This document shows positions 7,864 through 16,258 of a stretch of 64,000 bases of DNA, piece after piece. The translations under genes and the position numbers were made by a program. This stretch comes from Mesobacillus subterraneus (GTDB taxonomy: Bacteria; Bacillota; Bacilli; Bacillales; Cytobacillaceae): NCBI RefSeq assembly GCF_023715485.1, contig NZ_JAMBOF010000010.1, forward strand, positions 62,001 through 126,000, given 5' to 3'. Position 1 is the first letter of the stretch; every line of letters begins with the position of its first letter. The notes under the pieces were generated by a model. The model was not told the origin of the DNA, made no database searches, and saw nothing but the letters and a program-made list of their open reading frames with translations.

Positions 7864-7897
7864 CTGTAATATTAATATTTACAGTTCGAGAAGTCAA
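7864..7897 (-). promoter_or_regulatory. Promoter of the spx operon with overlapping operator
   Basis: On the minus strand TTGACT (7897-7892), 17 bases, TAATAT (7874-7869) is a good sigma-A promoter. The operator CTGTAA-N9-TTACAG at 7864-7884 covers the -10 box and part of the spacer, the same arrangement as at the Rrf2 gene. Confidence 0.85.
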
Positions 7898-8106
7898 CTA
7901 CAATTTTCAAAAGGGTTTGTGGATATGGGGACGTACCCTAAGCTACTATTAACATTGTTCACTAGATCCCCCAGGCTATTAAAGAGTCTATGATACTCGT
8001 CCGTTTCCTCATTACCTAATGTAATATAGTCACTATAGTCTTTTTCTGTTTTATTTTGAGCGAAACCAATATAACTTCTATATCCAAAATACATTTCTTC
8101 TTGCAT
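7894..8106 (-). CDS. Possible 70-residue protein, doubtful
   Basis: An open frame of 70 codons with no good ribosome site and no family resemblance. Its composition (tyrosine and asparagine rich, YSDYITLGNEETDEYH) is compatible with a real soluble peptide, but its stop codon overlaps the spx promoter. It may be a fragment or chance. Confidence 0.3.
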   Translation of the reverse strand: MQEEMYFGYRSYIGFAQNKTEKDYSDYITLGNEETDEYHRLFNSLGDLVNNVNSSLGYVPISTNPFENCS

Positions 8107-8208
8107 TAAAAGAATGACTCTACTTTAAAACCTTTAGATAACTATTAATAATTTGGAGCTCGTATTGATAACAGCAATTGTTTCACGCACAATTTTATAA
8201 AGACAAAC

Positions 8209-8240
8209 AAAAAAACGACAGTATATAGTAACTGCCGTTT
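8209..8240 (-). terminator. Rho-independent terminator of the TrhA gene
   Basis: Minus strand: ACGGCAGT pairs with ACTGTCGT (one G-U) across TACTATAT-type loop sequence and is followed by seven T residues. Confidence 0.85.
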
Positions 8241-8269
8241 TCCGTTTTATTAAGCTAAAAAATATAAAA

Positions 8270-8908
8270 TCAAGGCAACAATGTTAAAACCGCAAAAAAG
8301 TGCATAATCGATCCTGCCAATACAAACAAATGCCAAATAGCATGATGGTAATGGAACCCTCTCCATACATAAAAAATCGCTCCAACTGTGTACAAGACTC
8401 CCCCAATCACCAGGAAAATCAGTCCTTGTGAGGATACATTCTGCGTCAGTGGTCCCCAGGCGAAGACTATCAGCCAGCCCATTATGACATATAACACTGT
8501 GGATGTATTCAGGAAGCGTTTGACGAACAGGGATTTGAATATAGTTCCTGCGATGGAAAGGCCCCAGACGATTCCGAATAGAGTCCATCCTAATGTTCCT
8601 TTTACGGCGATAAATAGGAATGGTGTATAGGTGCCGGCAATGAAGAAATAGATGGATGAGTGGTCCATGATTTCAAAAAAGTCCTTTGCTTTGCCGGGTG
8701 GGAAGCTGTGGACGAGGGTTGAAGATGTGTATAGCAGTACCATGGTAACACCAAACAAGGTGAAACTCACGACATGCCAGGCTGTTCCGTATAGGGAAGC
8801 GAAAACGATCAGAACGACGAGGGCTGCGATGCTTAATAATCCCCCGATTCCGTGGATAATCGCGTTTGCAATTTCCTCTCTCTTCGTAAATATATGTACA
8901 TTGGCCAT
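8270..8908 (-). CDS. trhA: TrhA (haemolysin III / PAQR-type membrane homeostasis protein)
   Basis: 212 residues, seven predicted membrane segments, the length usual for bacterial haemolysin III proteins. Conserved family positions are visible: N-terminal REEIANAIIHGIGG, the TSSTLVHSFP segment, MDHSSIYFFIAGTYTP, and the C-terminal FHYHHAIWHLFVLAGSIMHFF with the zinc-binding histidines. The family sits in the cytoplasmic membrane and is linked to membrane fluidity control (YqfA/TrhA of E. coli, YplQ of B. subtilis). The name haemolysin is historical. It is a single gene with its own terminator downstream. Confidence 0.93.
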   Translation of the reverse strand: MANVHIFTKREEIANAIIHGIGGLLSIAALVVLIVFASLYGTAWHVVSFTLFGVTMVLLYTSSTLVHSFPPGKAKDFFEIMDHSSIYFFIAGTYTPFLFIAVKGTLGWTLFGIVWGLSIAGTIFKSLFVKRFLNTSTVLYVIMGWLIVFAWGPLTQNVSSQGLIFLVIGGVLYTVGAIFYVWRGFHYHHAIWHLFVLAGSIMHFFAVLTLLP

Positions 8909-9011
8909 ACTGTTGACTCCTTTGCTCTATATGACAAACGGTCTGTCTGAACCGTTTCTTCTATTATAGTAGAACATTAGTATACCACTTATGACTTTAA
9001 TAACTGAAATG

Positions 9012-9041
9012 AAAAAGGAGCGGAAGTTTCCCGCTCCTTTC
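9012..9041 (-). terminator. Terminator of the gamma-glutamyltransferase gene
   Basis: AAGGAGCGG and CCGCTCCTT form a 9-bp stem with a 7-base loop, followed by T residues on the minus strand. It begins 8 bases after the stop. Confidence 0.92.
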
Positions 9042-9048
9042 TTATTCT

Positions 9049-10818
9049 CTATTTTCGGTTACCTTTTAGATTTACTCCAATAGCTGCGCCATTTCTGCTT
9101 GAGTCGGCGACTCCCTTAAAAGTACCGTTTTCAAGGTCGATTAGGATGCTTTGGACATTGCCGATAATCGTCGGGCTAGATCCAAATTTATGTCCCATGG
9201 CATTCAGTTCGTTTAGCGTATCCGCGCTGATGCCATCTTCATACCGATAGGAATTAAGATTGTTGGTGTATATTCTTGGCTCCTCAACTGCTTCCTTGAG
9301 CTCCATATCATACTCGATGGCATGGATGATGGTTTGCAGCACGGAGGTAATGATCGTCGGGCCACCCGGTGAGCCAACCGTCAAGACTGGTTCGCCGTTT
9401 TCAAAAACGATCGTCGGTGTCATGCTGCTCAACGGGCGTTTGTTTGGCTGAACTTCATTGGCTCCGCCAGGTACTGCGTCAAAGTCAGTCAATTCATTGT
9501 TCAGCATGAAGCCATAACCAGGCACCATGATGCCAGTTCCAAACACCTGTTCGATTGTTGTTGTGTATGAGACAACATTTCCCCATTTGTCCGCCACAGT
9601 AAAGTGAGTTGTTTCTCCATATTTCTTGTCATCTGGCTGGCTTGTTGGTGTAAAGTTCGCCTCAGCATTTTCGTATTTCCAAGGGTCACCTGCTGTTGGA
9701 GTCTGATTGACAGTATCCATGCTGATCAGCTTCTGGCGCTCCTTGATGTAATCAGGGTGGAGCAATCCATCCACAGGAACATTGACAAATTCAGGATCTC
9801 CAGCGTATGCCGCGCGGTCAGCATAGGCAAGATGCATGGCTTCTGCAAGAAGATGAAGTTTTTCTACAGAGTCGACATCATATTGGGACAGGTTGAAACC
9901 GTCCAGTATTTTCAGCATTTGCAGCAGGAAGACACCGCCTGAGCTTGGTGGAGGCATGCTGGCAATTTCGTAGCCTTGATAGTCTCCCCAAATCGGCTCA
10001 TCTACTGTTACATCATACTTTGCCAGATCATCAGGAGTCATCGATCCCCCGAAATTCTGGACCACATCTGCAACAGCATCTGCTATTTCTCCTTTATAAA
10101 GTGCATCAGCTCCGTTTGCACGGATCAGCTTGAAGGTTTTAGCCAGGTCGTCCTGTACCAGGACATCTCCCTCTTGAAGCGGCTTCCCGTCTGGCACAAA
10201 AACCTCACCAGCTGCTGATCTTGATAACTTGTCCTGATTATCGGCAATCGCGTCTGCCAGGACTGAATCAATTGGGAAACCCTTGTCCGCTAGCTTAATA
10301 GATGGACCGATCAGCTGCTGCAGTGGACGTGTCCCCCACATTTCAAGTGCTGTCTCGAGCCCTTTTAACGTTCCCGGCACTCCTACTGCCTTACCTCCGG
10401 TTGAACGTTCTGAAAAAGGAATCGGGTTACCGTTTTCATCCAGGAACATGTCTGGCGTCGCGCCCTCAGGAGCACGCTCACGGCTGTTCACGATTGTGGT
10501 TTCCTTTGTATTTCCGTCATAAACCATCATGAAACCACCGCCGCCGATCCCCGACATCATCGGCTCTACTACGTTAAGCGCAAACTGGATGGCAACGGAA
10601 GCATCAATCGCGTTTCCGCCCTTGCGAAGAACCTCAGCACCAATCTCTGATGCAAGTGGATGGGCCGTCGCAACCATTCCATCCTTGCCCACATCCACCT
10701 GGCTGTACTGGTCGTAGCTGAATTGCGGTTTTTTAGCCAATCCTGCTGCAGGCATTGTGCCGGCCATTAACAGAACACTGAGCAAAGCAAACAGCCCGGT
10801 ACGTAAGAAGTATTTCAT
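9049..10818 (-). CDS. ggt: Gamma-glutamyltransferase (secreted)
   Basis: 589 residues, the usual length. A Sec signal peptide covers about residues 1-28 (hydrophobic GLFALLSVLLMAGTMPAAGLA). The precursor self-cleaves before Thr403 in GETTHF, giving the catalytic threonine of the small subunit. Other family marks are N-S-R-E-R-A-P (glutamate-binding arginine), SGIGGGGFM in the large subunit, and SSMTPTI and GSPGGP in the small subunit. It hydrolyses or transfers gamma-glutamyl groups from glutathione, bacillithiol-like thiols or poly-gamma-glutamate outside the cell. It stands alone with its own terminator. A role in polyglutamate breakdown or glutamine scavenging cannot be separated from the sequence. 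Confidence 0.96.
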   Translation of the reverse strand: MKYFLRTGLFALLSVLLMAGTMPAAGLAKKPQFSYDQYSQVDVGKDGMVATAHPLASEIGAEVLRKGGNAIDASVAIQFALNVVEPMMSGIGGGGFMMVYDGNTKETTIVNSRERAPEGATPDMFLDENGNPIPFSERSTGGKAVGVPGTLKGLETALEMWGTRPLQQLIGPSIKLADKGFPIDSVLADAIADNQDKLSRSAAGEVFVPDGKPLQEGDVLVQDDLAKTFKLIRANGADALYKGEIADAVADVVQNFGGSMTPDDLAKYDVTVDEPIWGDYQGYEIASMPPPSSGGVFLLQMLKILDGFNLSQYDVDSVEKLHLLAEAMHLAYADRAAYAGDPEFVNVPVDGLLHPDYIKERQKLISMDTVNQTPTAGDPWKYENAEANFTPTSQPDDKKYGETTHFTVADKWGNVVSYTTTIEQVFGTGIMVPGYGFMLNNELTDFDAVPGGANEVQPNKRPLSSMTPTIVFENGEPVLTVGSPGGPTIITSVLQTIIHAIEYDMELKEAVEEPRIYTNNLNSYRYEDGISADTLNELNAMGHKFGSSPTIIGNVQSILIDLENGTFKGVADSSRNGAAIGVNLKGNRK

Positions 10819-11071
10819 ATAAAGCCCTCCTGTTCATTTGATTTCAATATTATGGTAGGGGAAAAAGAAGAGTAATAGCAAACATTAAACAGAATTTTCT
10901 TAATTTTGAATCTATAATCCTAGTTATTTTTTCCAAAGAGGTAAATAAGGCACTGGAACGAATAGGACAAAAGCATGGTGGTGTCTGATAAACCTGATAG
11001 ATTCAAAGAGAATGGAGCAGAGCATTGTAGCACCCTGTAGAGAATCAAGATTCATCTACCCTATCCGACAC
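10819..11071. other. Intergenic stretch, no gene seen
   Basis: About 250 bases upstream of the gamma-glutamyltransferase gene. No ORF or clear secondary structure was found. The promoter of the ggt gene should lie here but no confident box pair was read. Confidence 0.4.
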
Positions 11072-11106
11072 AAAAAAGAAGCAAAGGATCTTTTCACCCC
11101 TGCTTC
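11072..11106 (-). terminator. Weak terminator after the 90-residue membrane protein
   Basis: Minus strand GGAAGCAGGGG and CCTTTGCTTC pair imperfectly, then TTTTTT. Confidence 0.55.
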
Positions 11107-11130
11107 CAGTCAATCATAATATTATTTATC

Positions 11131-11403
11131 CTACCTTCTTCGCCCTCTCCAAACACCCATTTGAAAAATAAGCGCTGAATAAACTATGAAAATCGAAAGG
11201 GAGATCATTACCTTCTGATGGTTAGTCCAGATCTCTAGAATTGTTTTTTGAAGATTACCTTTAATATGGAGATAATAGATGTACACCATTAATATGGATA
11301 GAGAGAGAGCGAATACAAAGCGGATGATCCGTAAAAAAGTGATATCTCCAGAAAAGGATTTGCGATATCTTCTTCCCTTATTGGAAAGCCCTGTCTCAGC
11401 CAT
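11131..11403 (-). CDS. Small two-helix membrane protein, unknown
   Basis: 90 residues starting at the ATG of 11403; GGGG eight bases upstream favours this over the GTG three codons earlier. A basic N-terminus (GRRYRKS) is followed by two membrane helices (about residues 23-45 and 63-83) and an Arg-rich end (WRGRRR), giving an N-in/C-in hairpin. No family is recognised. It is divergent from the DUF2200 gene and single. Confidence 0.65.
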   Translation of the reverse strand: MAETGLSNKGRRYRKSFSGDITFLRIIRFVFALSLSILMVYIYYLHIKGNLQKTILEIWTNHQKVMISLSIFIVYSALIFQMGVWRGRRR

Positions 11404-11557
11404 CAGCCACACCCCTTTTTTCGGATTTACAAAGTCATATGCTTTTAATATTCTTCCCTTTGAGCCAATTCCCTTTGATTTTCAAACTAAATTCACGTTT
11501 GTAGCGTCCTATTTTTCATAATATAATGAAGAAAACCATTTAAAGGGAGTATGTACC

Positions 11558-11908
11558 TTGGGCAAACATAAAATCTACACAATGAGTTTCGCAAGTGTCT
11601 ATCCTCATTATGTGAAGAAGGCGGAAAGAAAAGGACGAACGAAAGCAGAAGTGGATGAAATCATCACTTGGCTGACAGGGTATAGCCAGGAACAGTTAGA
11701 AGCACTACTGGAAAAACAGACAGACTTTGAGACCTTTTTTGCAGAAGCTCCCCAACTGAATCCTTCAAGGGCTTTAATCAAGGGTGTGGTTTGCGGTGTC
11801 CGAGTGGAAGACATTGAAGAACCAACTATGAGGGAAATTCGCTACTTGGATAAGCTGATAGATGAGTTGGCAAAGGGAAAAGCGTTAGAGAAGATTTTGA
11901 GGAAATAA
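11558..11908 (+). CDS. DUF2200 family protein
   Basis: 116 residues. Nearly the whole chain follows DUF2200 as I remember it: [43 protein letters not shown] and a C-terminal [13 protein letters not shown]. It is a small soluble protein found across bacteria with no known reaction. The start is TTG with AAAGGGAG eight bases upstream; the neighbouring ATG is out of frame. It is a single gene with its own downstream hairpin. Confidence 0.9.
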   Translation: MGKHKIYTMSFASVYPHYVKKAERKGRTKAEVDEIITWLTGYSQEQLEALLEKQTDFETFFAEAPQLNPSRALIKGVVCGVRVEDIEEPTMREIRYLDKLIDELAKGKALEKILRK

Positions 11909-11920
11909 GAATGAAAAAAA

Positions 11921-11958
11921 GCCGCACTGACTCCATTTAAAAAGGGCAGTGTTTTTTT
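11921..11958 (+). terminator. Terminator of the DUF2200 gene
   Basis: CACTGACTCC pairs imperfectly with GGGCAGTG across an A-rich loop and is followed by seven T residues. Confidence 0.6.
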
Positions 11959-12174
11959 ATTACGTCAACAAACTAACATAATCCAATAATCATAGAGATT
12001 TACAAAACACTCCTGGATTAACAATTAAGGAAATAATTCTTTTAAATTCATCCGACGAAAAAAAGAAGCAGAGGGTGCAAGCTTAACCCTCAAACCTCCT
12101 TTATTCACCAAGCATTTCCTTCTTATAACAACGAACCAATCCCTCTCATCCCTTCACTGAGGAAATGATTAGGT

Positions 12175-12957
12175 TCAACTGTTTTGAATTTCGGTAATAC
12201 TTTTTCCGCCTAAAAAGGCATGTCCTGTCGTCAGTGTCATGACCGTTTCAAATCCATAGCGGATATAGACCTTTTCAACTCTTTCATTAATAGGAAAAAC
12301 CCATAGGTTTTCAAAGCCCTGTTTGTATACCTGTTGTTGAATATGTTGAATGATATAGCCAATTAATCCTTTTCCTCGGTATTCCTCTAATGTAGCTACA
12401 CTCTCCATTCGCGCTTGTCTGCCGTGAGAAAAAATACAGGCAGTGCAACAGGCGACCCCATTGTACCTTAACAAAAAGTGTTGATATGCAGGATGTTCAA
12501 ACTCTTCCTTCAAAGCTTTTTCTCGAACTTCACGGCCGCCAATCTCTTTGATGCTGCATTCGATTTCTAAAGCTTCTTGATAGTTTGCTTCTGTAACTTC
12601 TTCGATTGAAATAGCATCATTTCTTTCCAGGTTCATCACTTTTTGATCCCATAATTGTACAGGACTTGGCAATTCCTCATATCCAAACCCTTTTGATTTA
12701 AATTCACTTAGCAGAGCAGGTTGTTCATCTGGGCTGTATACGTAGAATCTCGGAATTATGTTCTTTGCCTGATAAAAGGAAATTACTTCAGCAACAACTT
12801 GTTCCGGATCAGCAACTGGTTTGCTAATATGAGCATGATTTGCATCATAATAGACTGGCTGACTTTCATTTAAAAATAGAAAACCCCACGCCCTGTCATG
12901 ACGAGTAGTAAAGGTAGCAAGGTAAGCAAAATCCAATTCAAATATTTTATCTAACAT
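12175..12957 (-). CDS. GNAT family N-acetyltransferase
   Basis: 260 residues from the ATG at 12957, chosen because GAGGGGG lies nine bases upstream while the ATG at 12966 abuts it. The C-terminal half is a GNAT fold: the acetyl-CoA loop is in the SVATLEEYRGKGLIGYIIQH region (R-G-K-G-L), then a late strand ending VYIRYGFE. The N-terminal half is a divergent second GNAT-like domain. Substrate unknown. It is a lone gene without a clear terminator. Confidence 0.85.
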   Translation of the reverse strand: MLDKIFELDFAYLATFTTRHDRAWGFLFLNESQPVYYDANHAHISKPVADPEQVVAEVISFYQAKNIIPRFYVYSPDEQPALLSEFKSKGFGYEELPSPVQLWDQKVMNLERNDAISIEEVTEANYQEALEIECSIKEIGGREVREKALKEEFEHPAYQHFLLRYNGVACCTACIFSHGRQARMESVATLEEYRGKGLIGYIIQHIQQQVYKQGFENLWVFPINERVEKVYIRYGFETVMTLTTGHAFLGGKSITEIQNS

Positions 12958-13274
12958 GTAACTCATCCCCCTCAGTCAGTTGTCTTAAAAACACAAGATA
13001 ACCAAGATACCCTTCACTGATTTTAGCATAAATATCCAAGTTCATGAGACATAAATACTAATAGGAAGACATAACAATTGTCATTTCGTCATCTTGGAGG
13101 CGATCAATTTATGTTAGTATATTAATAGAAAAAAATTCCTTTAATGGCAATGGCCATAAAAGAATTTAACATGAGAATAGATGGGAGCAGCACTTTTTCA
13201 AAGGAGGGCTTTGTATACAACACTTAAGAAAAAATGGATTACTAATAGTTTTAGCAAGTCTATTTTTTTCAGGT
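12958..13274. other. Divergent intergenic region before the CPBP gene
   Basis: About 315 bases. It contains AAAGGAGGG at 13199-13207, a very good ribosome site, followed seven bases later by an in-frame ATA and not by ATG, GTG or TTG; see the CPBP entry. A possible -10 (TATATT) lies near 13116-13121. Confidence 0.45.
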
Positions 13275-13997
13275 ATGATTTTATTATCATACAGGCTGTT
13301 TGTTTGGGGATTATTACCAATCGTATTCTTACTTTTCATCTACGCTTTAATTCCTAAATATCGTTCGACGGTTTCGTTGTTTATGTTCTTTTTATTAGGA
13401 ACATTTTTATTTCAAGTCGTAACCGATTATTTTAATGATAGGGACATACCTAATATGATGAAAATCATAATAAACAGAAGTTCACTCCTGTTTATAATTG
13501 GTGGACTACTGCTTTCACTTTTGTTATCCAAGCAAAAAGTAATTTTTTTTGCAGAATTACCAGATTGGCAGAAACGGATAGTGCTGCCATTTCATACGAT
13601 TAAGTTACCATATTTTTTATTTTTCGGACTGATGGGCTCTACTACAATCTTTATCCCTTTGATGTTCATTGAAGATCTTAGCTATATAAAATCAATCGTA
13701 ATATACGGTATTTTATTCTCCATCATAAACGCTTTACTGGAAGAGTTGCTTTGGAGAGGGTTAATGTTATCAAGTTTAAAAAGAAGTGTTTCTACCCTAT
13801 ATGCCGTTCTCATTACCAGCATTGGATTCGGTCTATTGCATCTATCGATAGGAATTCCTGTGATAATGAGCTTACTGTTTTCTTTAGGGGGACTTTTCTA
13901 CTCATTTGTAGTTATCAAGACTAAAAGCATATACCCAGCCATAGTCTTTCATTTTATTATCAATTTAGGTATGGTTTCTAACGGATGGATTTTTTAA
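13275..13997 (+). CDS. CPBP family intramembrane glutamic endopeptidase
   Basis: 240 residues as annotated from the ATG, with about seven membrane helices. The CPBP (Abi) motifs are present: EELLWRG (the E-E-x-x-x-R motif, about residues 156-162), HLSIG-type second motif, and FHFIIN near the C-terminus. These proteases include prenyl-protein peptidases and bacteriocin-related proteins. The ATG at 13275 has no ribosome site, whereas a strong one lies upstream with an in-frame ATA at 13215. Starting there would add 20 residues containing a hydrophobic stretch (GLLIVLASLFFSG). The true start is therefore uncertain: rare ATA start or mutated ATG. Confidence 0.85.
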   Translation: MILLSYRLFVWGLLPIVFLLFIYALIPKYRSTVSLFMFFLLGTFLFQVVTDYFNDRDIPNMMKIIINRSSLLFIIGGLLLSLLLSKQKVIFFAELPDWQKRIVLPFHTIKLPYFLFFGLMGSTTIFIPLMFIEDLSYIKSIVIYGILFSIINALLEELLWRGLMLSSLKRSVSTLYAVLITSIGFGLLHLSIGIPVIMSLLFSLGGLFYSFVVIKTKSIYPAIVFHFIINLGMVSNGWIF

Positions 13998-14160
13998 CCT
14001 ATTCCCAAAAATTAAAAAAGCATCTTACAAAATAAAAGCTCAGAGCTATAAAAATAAGTAGTTCGGATACTGTGGAGAAAATGTAAAAAAAATATACCAA
14101 ATTACATTGTAATTCTTGTCCTAAATATCTGGTGAAATAACTATAAAATTAACACGCTAA

Positions 14161-14191
14161 AAGGCTTGGATAATTTAATCCAAGCCCTTTT
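14161..14191 (-). terminator. Terminator of the P-loop kinase-like gene
   Basis: GGCTTGGAT and ATCCAAGCC pair across a short AT loop. It overlaps the stop codon of the 14191 gene; T residues follow. Confidence 0.85.
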
Positions 14192-14697
14192 TAATGAATT
14201 TCTTCTATGAACTGTTGTACTTCTTTTGGTGATTTTAATACAATGATTTTCTTATCAGTAGATAATTGTTTAAGTCTATTTAGGATTTCTGGTCTCTTCG
14301 TTTTAGGGTAGTTCCATATCCATTTGAAGAAATCTAAATCAAATCTTTCTTCGCAACCTTCTGCCATATCCGGTCTTGTTTTATTTCGATACTGTAACAT
14401 TCTTTTAAATGCACGATATATACATATGGTTCTATGAATATCTAGAAAAATAACAGTATCTGCTGCGTTTAGTCTTATATCCATCGTTCCCCCATAGTTC
14501 CCATCAATAATCCATTCTTCTTTTTTCACTAAATCATTCTGGACTTTTCTTTGTTCATCTTTAGGGACACCCTCCCAATTAGGTTTCCAAAATAACGCAT
14601 CGAGATGATATACATCTATTTCTAATTTATCACCTAATTTTCTTGCTAATGTAGATTTTCCTGACCCACCTGAACCAATTAGTATTATTTTTTTCAT
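14191..14697 (-). CDS. P-loop kinase-like protein (FlaR / DNA topology modulation family)
   Basis: 168 residues. Walker A is GSGGSGKST at residues 8-16, followed by the HLDALFWKPNW segment and WIIDGNYGGTMDIRL, typical of the adenylate-kinase-like family often annotated as DNA topology modulation protein FlaR. The LID-like part includes Arg-rich helices (AFKRMLQYRNKTRP). The name is historical and no topology role is shown; nucleotide or small-molecule kinase activity is the more likely chemistry. Single gene, own terminator. Confidence 0.85.
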   Translation of the reverse strand: MKKIILIGSGGSGKSTLARKLGDKLEIDVYHLDALFWKPNWEGVPKDEQRKVQNDLVKKEEWIIDGNYGGTMDIRLNAADTVIFLDIHRTICIYRAFKRMLQYRNKTRPDMAEGCEERFDLDFFKWIWNYPKTKRPEILNRLKQLSTDKKIIVLKSPKEVQQFIEEIH

Positions 14698-15159
14698 ATT
14701 ATCCCCTTTAGTACATCCATACTCACTAGGATCTATATTAACATAAAATTACAATTATCTTTTTGTTTTATAAAAATCAAGATAGTAAAATAGCACCATA
14801 AATAACCTTGTAAATAACACATTGACAATGGCTGTTGTCAACGTGTTATTTGGGTTGCGATTTATTAGTGTAATTAAAATGCTATTATCTAATAAACATT
14901 GATATATGAAGAAAAAGTAATAGACCAAATCATATGCGATTTGGTCTGCTAATTAGTATGCTATTTCGTATGTTTCTCCACAGAAACGGAACTACTTACT
15001 ATAAAAAACCTGAGCTTTTTTGCATATTTTTATTGCCTGATTTAACCTGTGACTTCCACTCTTATTTAAGTTGTAATTTAAAGTTTTCTATGCAATTGCA
15101 TATTCATTCTTTATTTTCACTGAACGGAGGGCATCATGAGGACCACATATTTTCACATA
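14698..15159. other. Intergenic region with a long hairpin, no gene
   Basis: About 460 AT-rich bases. The only strong feature is the 17-nt-arm inverted repeat at 14812-14851. An 81-codon plus-strand frame at 14934 has no ribosome site or coding look and overlaps the nitroreductase end. Confidence 0.5.
14812..14851. repeat. Inverted repeat with 17-nt arms and 6-nt loop
   Basis: The arms AAATAACACATTGACAA and TTGTCAACGTGTTATTT match at 16 of 17 positions around the loop TGGCTG. It has no T-tract on either strand and is 115 bases from the nearest gene start. It could be a protein site, an RNA hairpin or the remnant of a small mobile element. Confidence 0.7.
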
Positions 15160-16023
15160 TTAATCCTGAGTCCAGCTAACCATATACTCTGTCAAACTGT
15201 TTGGGAGCTCCAGGCCAGGGTCTGCGATTTTCCATCTGCCCTTGATATCCAGTTCAGCGCACGCTAACTCAAACTGAGCCATCGCGATGCCAATATCGAG
15301 TATTTGCATATCATATCCTAGGCTTTTACTATAATTCGGGGTATGTTCAATATAGAAATGGCACTTTTGCCGATCTTCTGACAACACTAATCTCCATGGC
15401 TGTTTATTTGATGCAGAAGGTCCGAGCCTCACCATCTCGATGGGAATCTCTAATTGTGCGGCATTCGCCTTTTCAAGCGGTTTTGCAAAACTTCCGTCAT
15501 AAAATAACTGATCCCAAGGTTTTTTATTATCGGCTTTCACGACATACCTTAGTGCTTTATCAAATACCCTTTGCTTTTGTTGAGGATAGCCCGATGGCGT
15601 GATACATGGAATAAATTCTCCTTCTGCAAGCTGAAGTTCCCTTTCAAAGGAATTCCGGCTGAAGGTGCCGCCCATCCAGCATGTTCCAAGCCTAAGCTCT
15701 GTCAAATAAATCACCAGCTTATGAAATGTATAAGCGAATTCCAGCAATGAGTATTTCTTGTTTTCACACAGTCCGACGAGATAAACCTGGGGATTTTTAA
15801 TAAATCCATAAGTTCCAAGCTTGATTCCTTTTTCTGATATATTGTTCGTAACCTGAACAAGCTCAATTCTGCCTTTATTGCCAAAAGGTCCGATCAAATT
15901 TTCTTCAGCTGTTATGTATTCTATGATCCTTTGGTAATCAGATTCAGAAAGCTTTTTTGTATCATACGCTCTGATCGATTGACGATTTTTCATCGTTTCA
16001 ATAGCCGATTTATTCATACTCAT
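15160..16023 (-). CDS. Nitroreductase family protein
   Basis: 287 residues. Two nitroreductase-like halves: the N-terminal RQSIRAYDTKKLSE flavin phosphate loop and TCWMGGTFSR, then a second half with RLGPSASNKQPWRL (a substrate/FMN loop) and a DIGIAMAQFELACAE helix. This matches the putative nitroreductase family with a tandem TM1586-like fold. It should bind FMN and reduce nitro or quinone-like compounds with NAD(P)H, in the cytosol. AGAGG is six bases before the ATG at 16023. It is a single gene. Physiological substrate unknown. Confidence 0.85.
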   Translation of the reverse strand: MSMNKSAIETMKNRQSIRAYDTKKLSESDYQRIIEYITAEENLIGPFGNKGRIELVQVTNNISEKGIKLGTYGFIKNPQVYLVGLCENKKYSLLEFAYTFHKLVIYLTELRLGTCWMGGTFSRNSFERELQLAEGEFIPCITPSGYPQQKQRVFDKALRYVVKADNKKPWDQLFYDGSFAKPLEKANAAQLEIPIEMVRLGPSASNKQPWRLVLSEDRQKCHFYIEHTPNYSKSLGYDMQILDIGIAMAQFELACAELDIKGRWKIADPGLELPNSLTEYMVSWTQD

Positions 16024-16186
16024 TAAGCACCTCTTTCTACGATATCTCAGTCAATGAAAAATAAAATGAATGCTCGGAGCAGCTCTTTTTATCCTTATGT
16101 TCTCATGATCAACAACATTGAACTCCGGATTGGATTTTGAAGTTTTTTTAAACTTAAAAGGACACTCCCATTTCCAAAATTGCGAA

Positions 16187-16215
16187 TAAAAAATACGGCA
16201 GTTGTGCAACTGCCG
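16187..16215 (-). terminator. Terminator of the RsbR-like gene
   Basis: CGGCAGTT and AACTGCCG pair across GCAC-type loop bases and are followed on the minus strand by TATTTTTTATT. Confidence 0.92.
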
Positions 16216-16258
16216 ATGATGTTGTTTTAATACTATTGAAATTTACTATTTTCACTGA

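Noticed and set aside
14934-15179. 81-codon plus-strand ORF
   Set aside because: There is no ribosome site, it has an odd Phe/Leu/His composition, and its end overlaps the nitroreductase gene.
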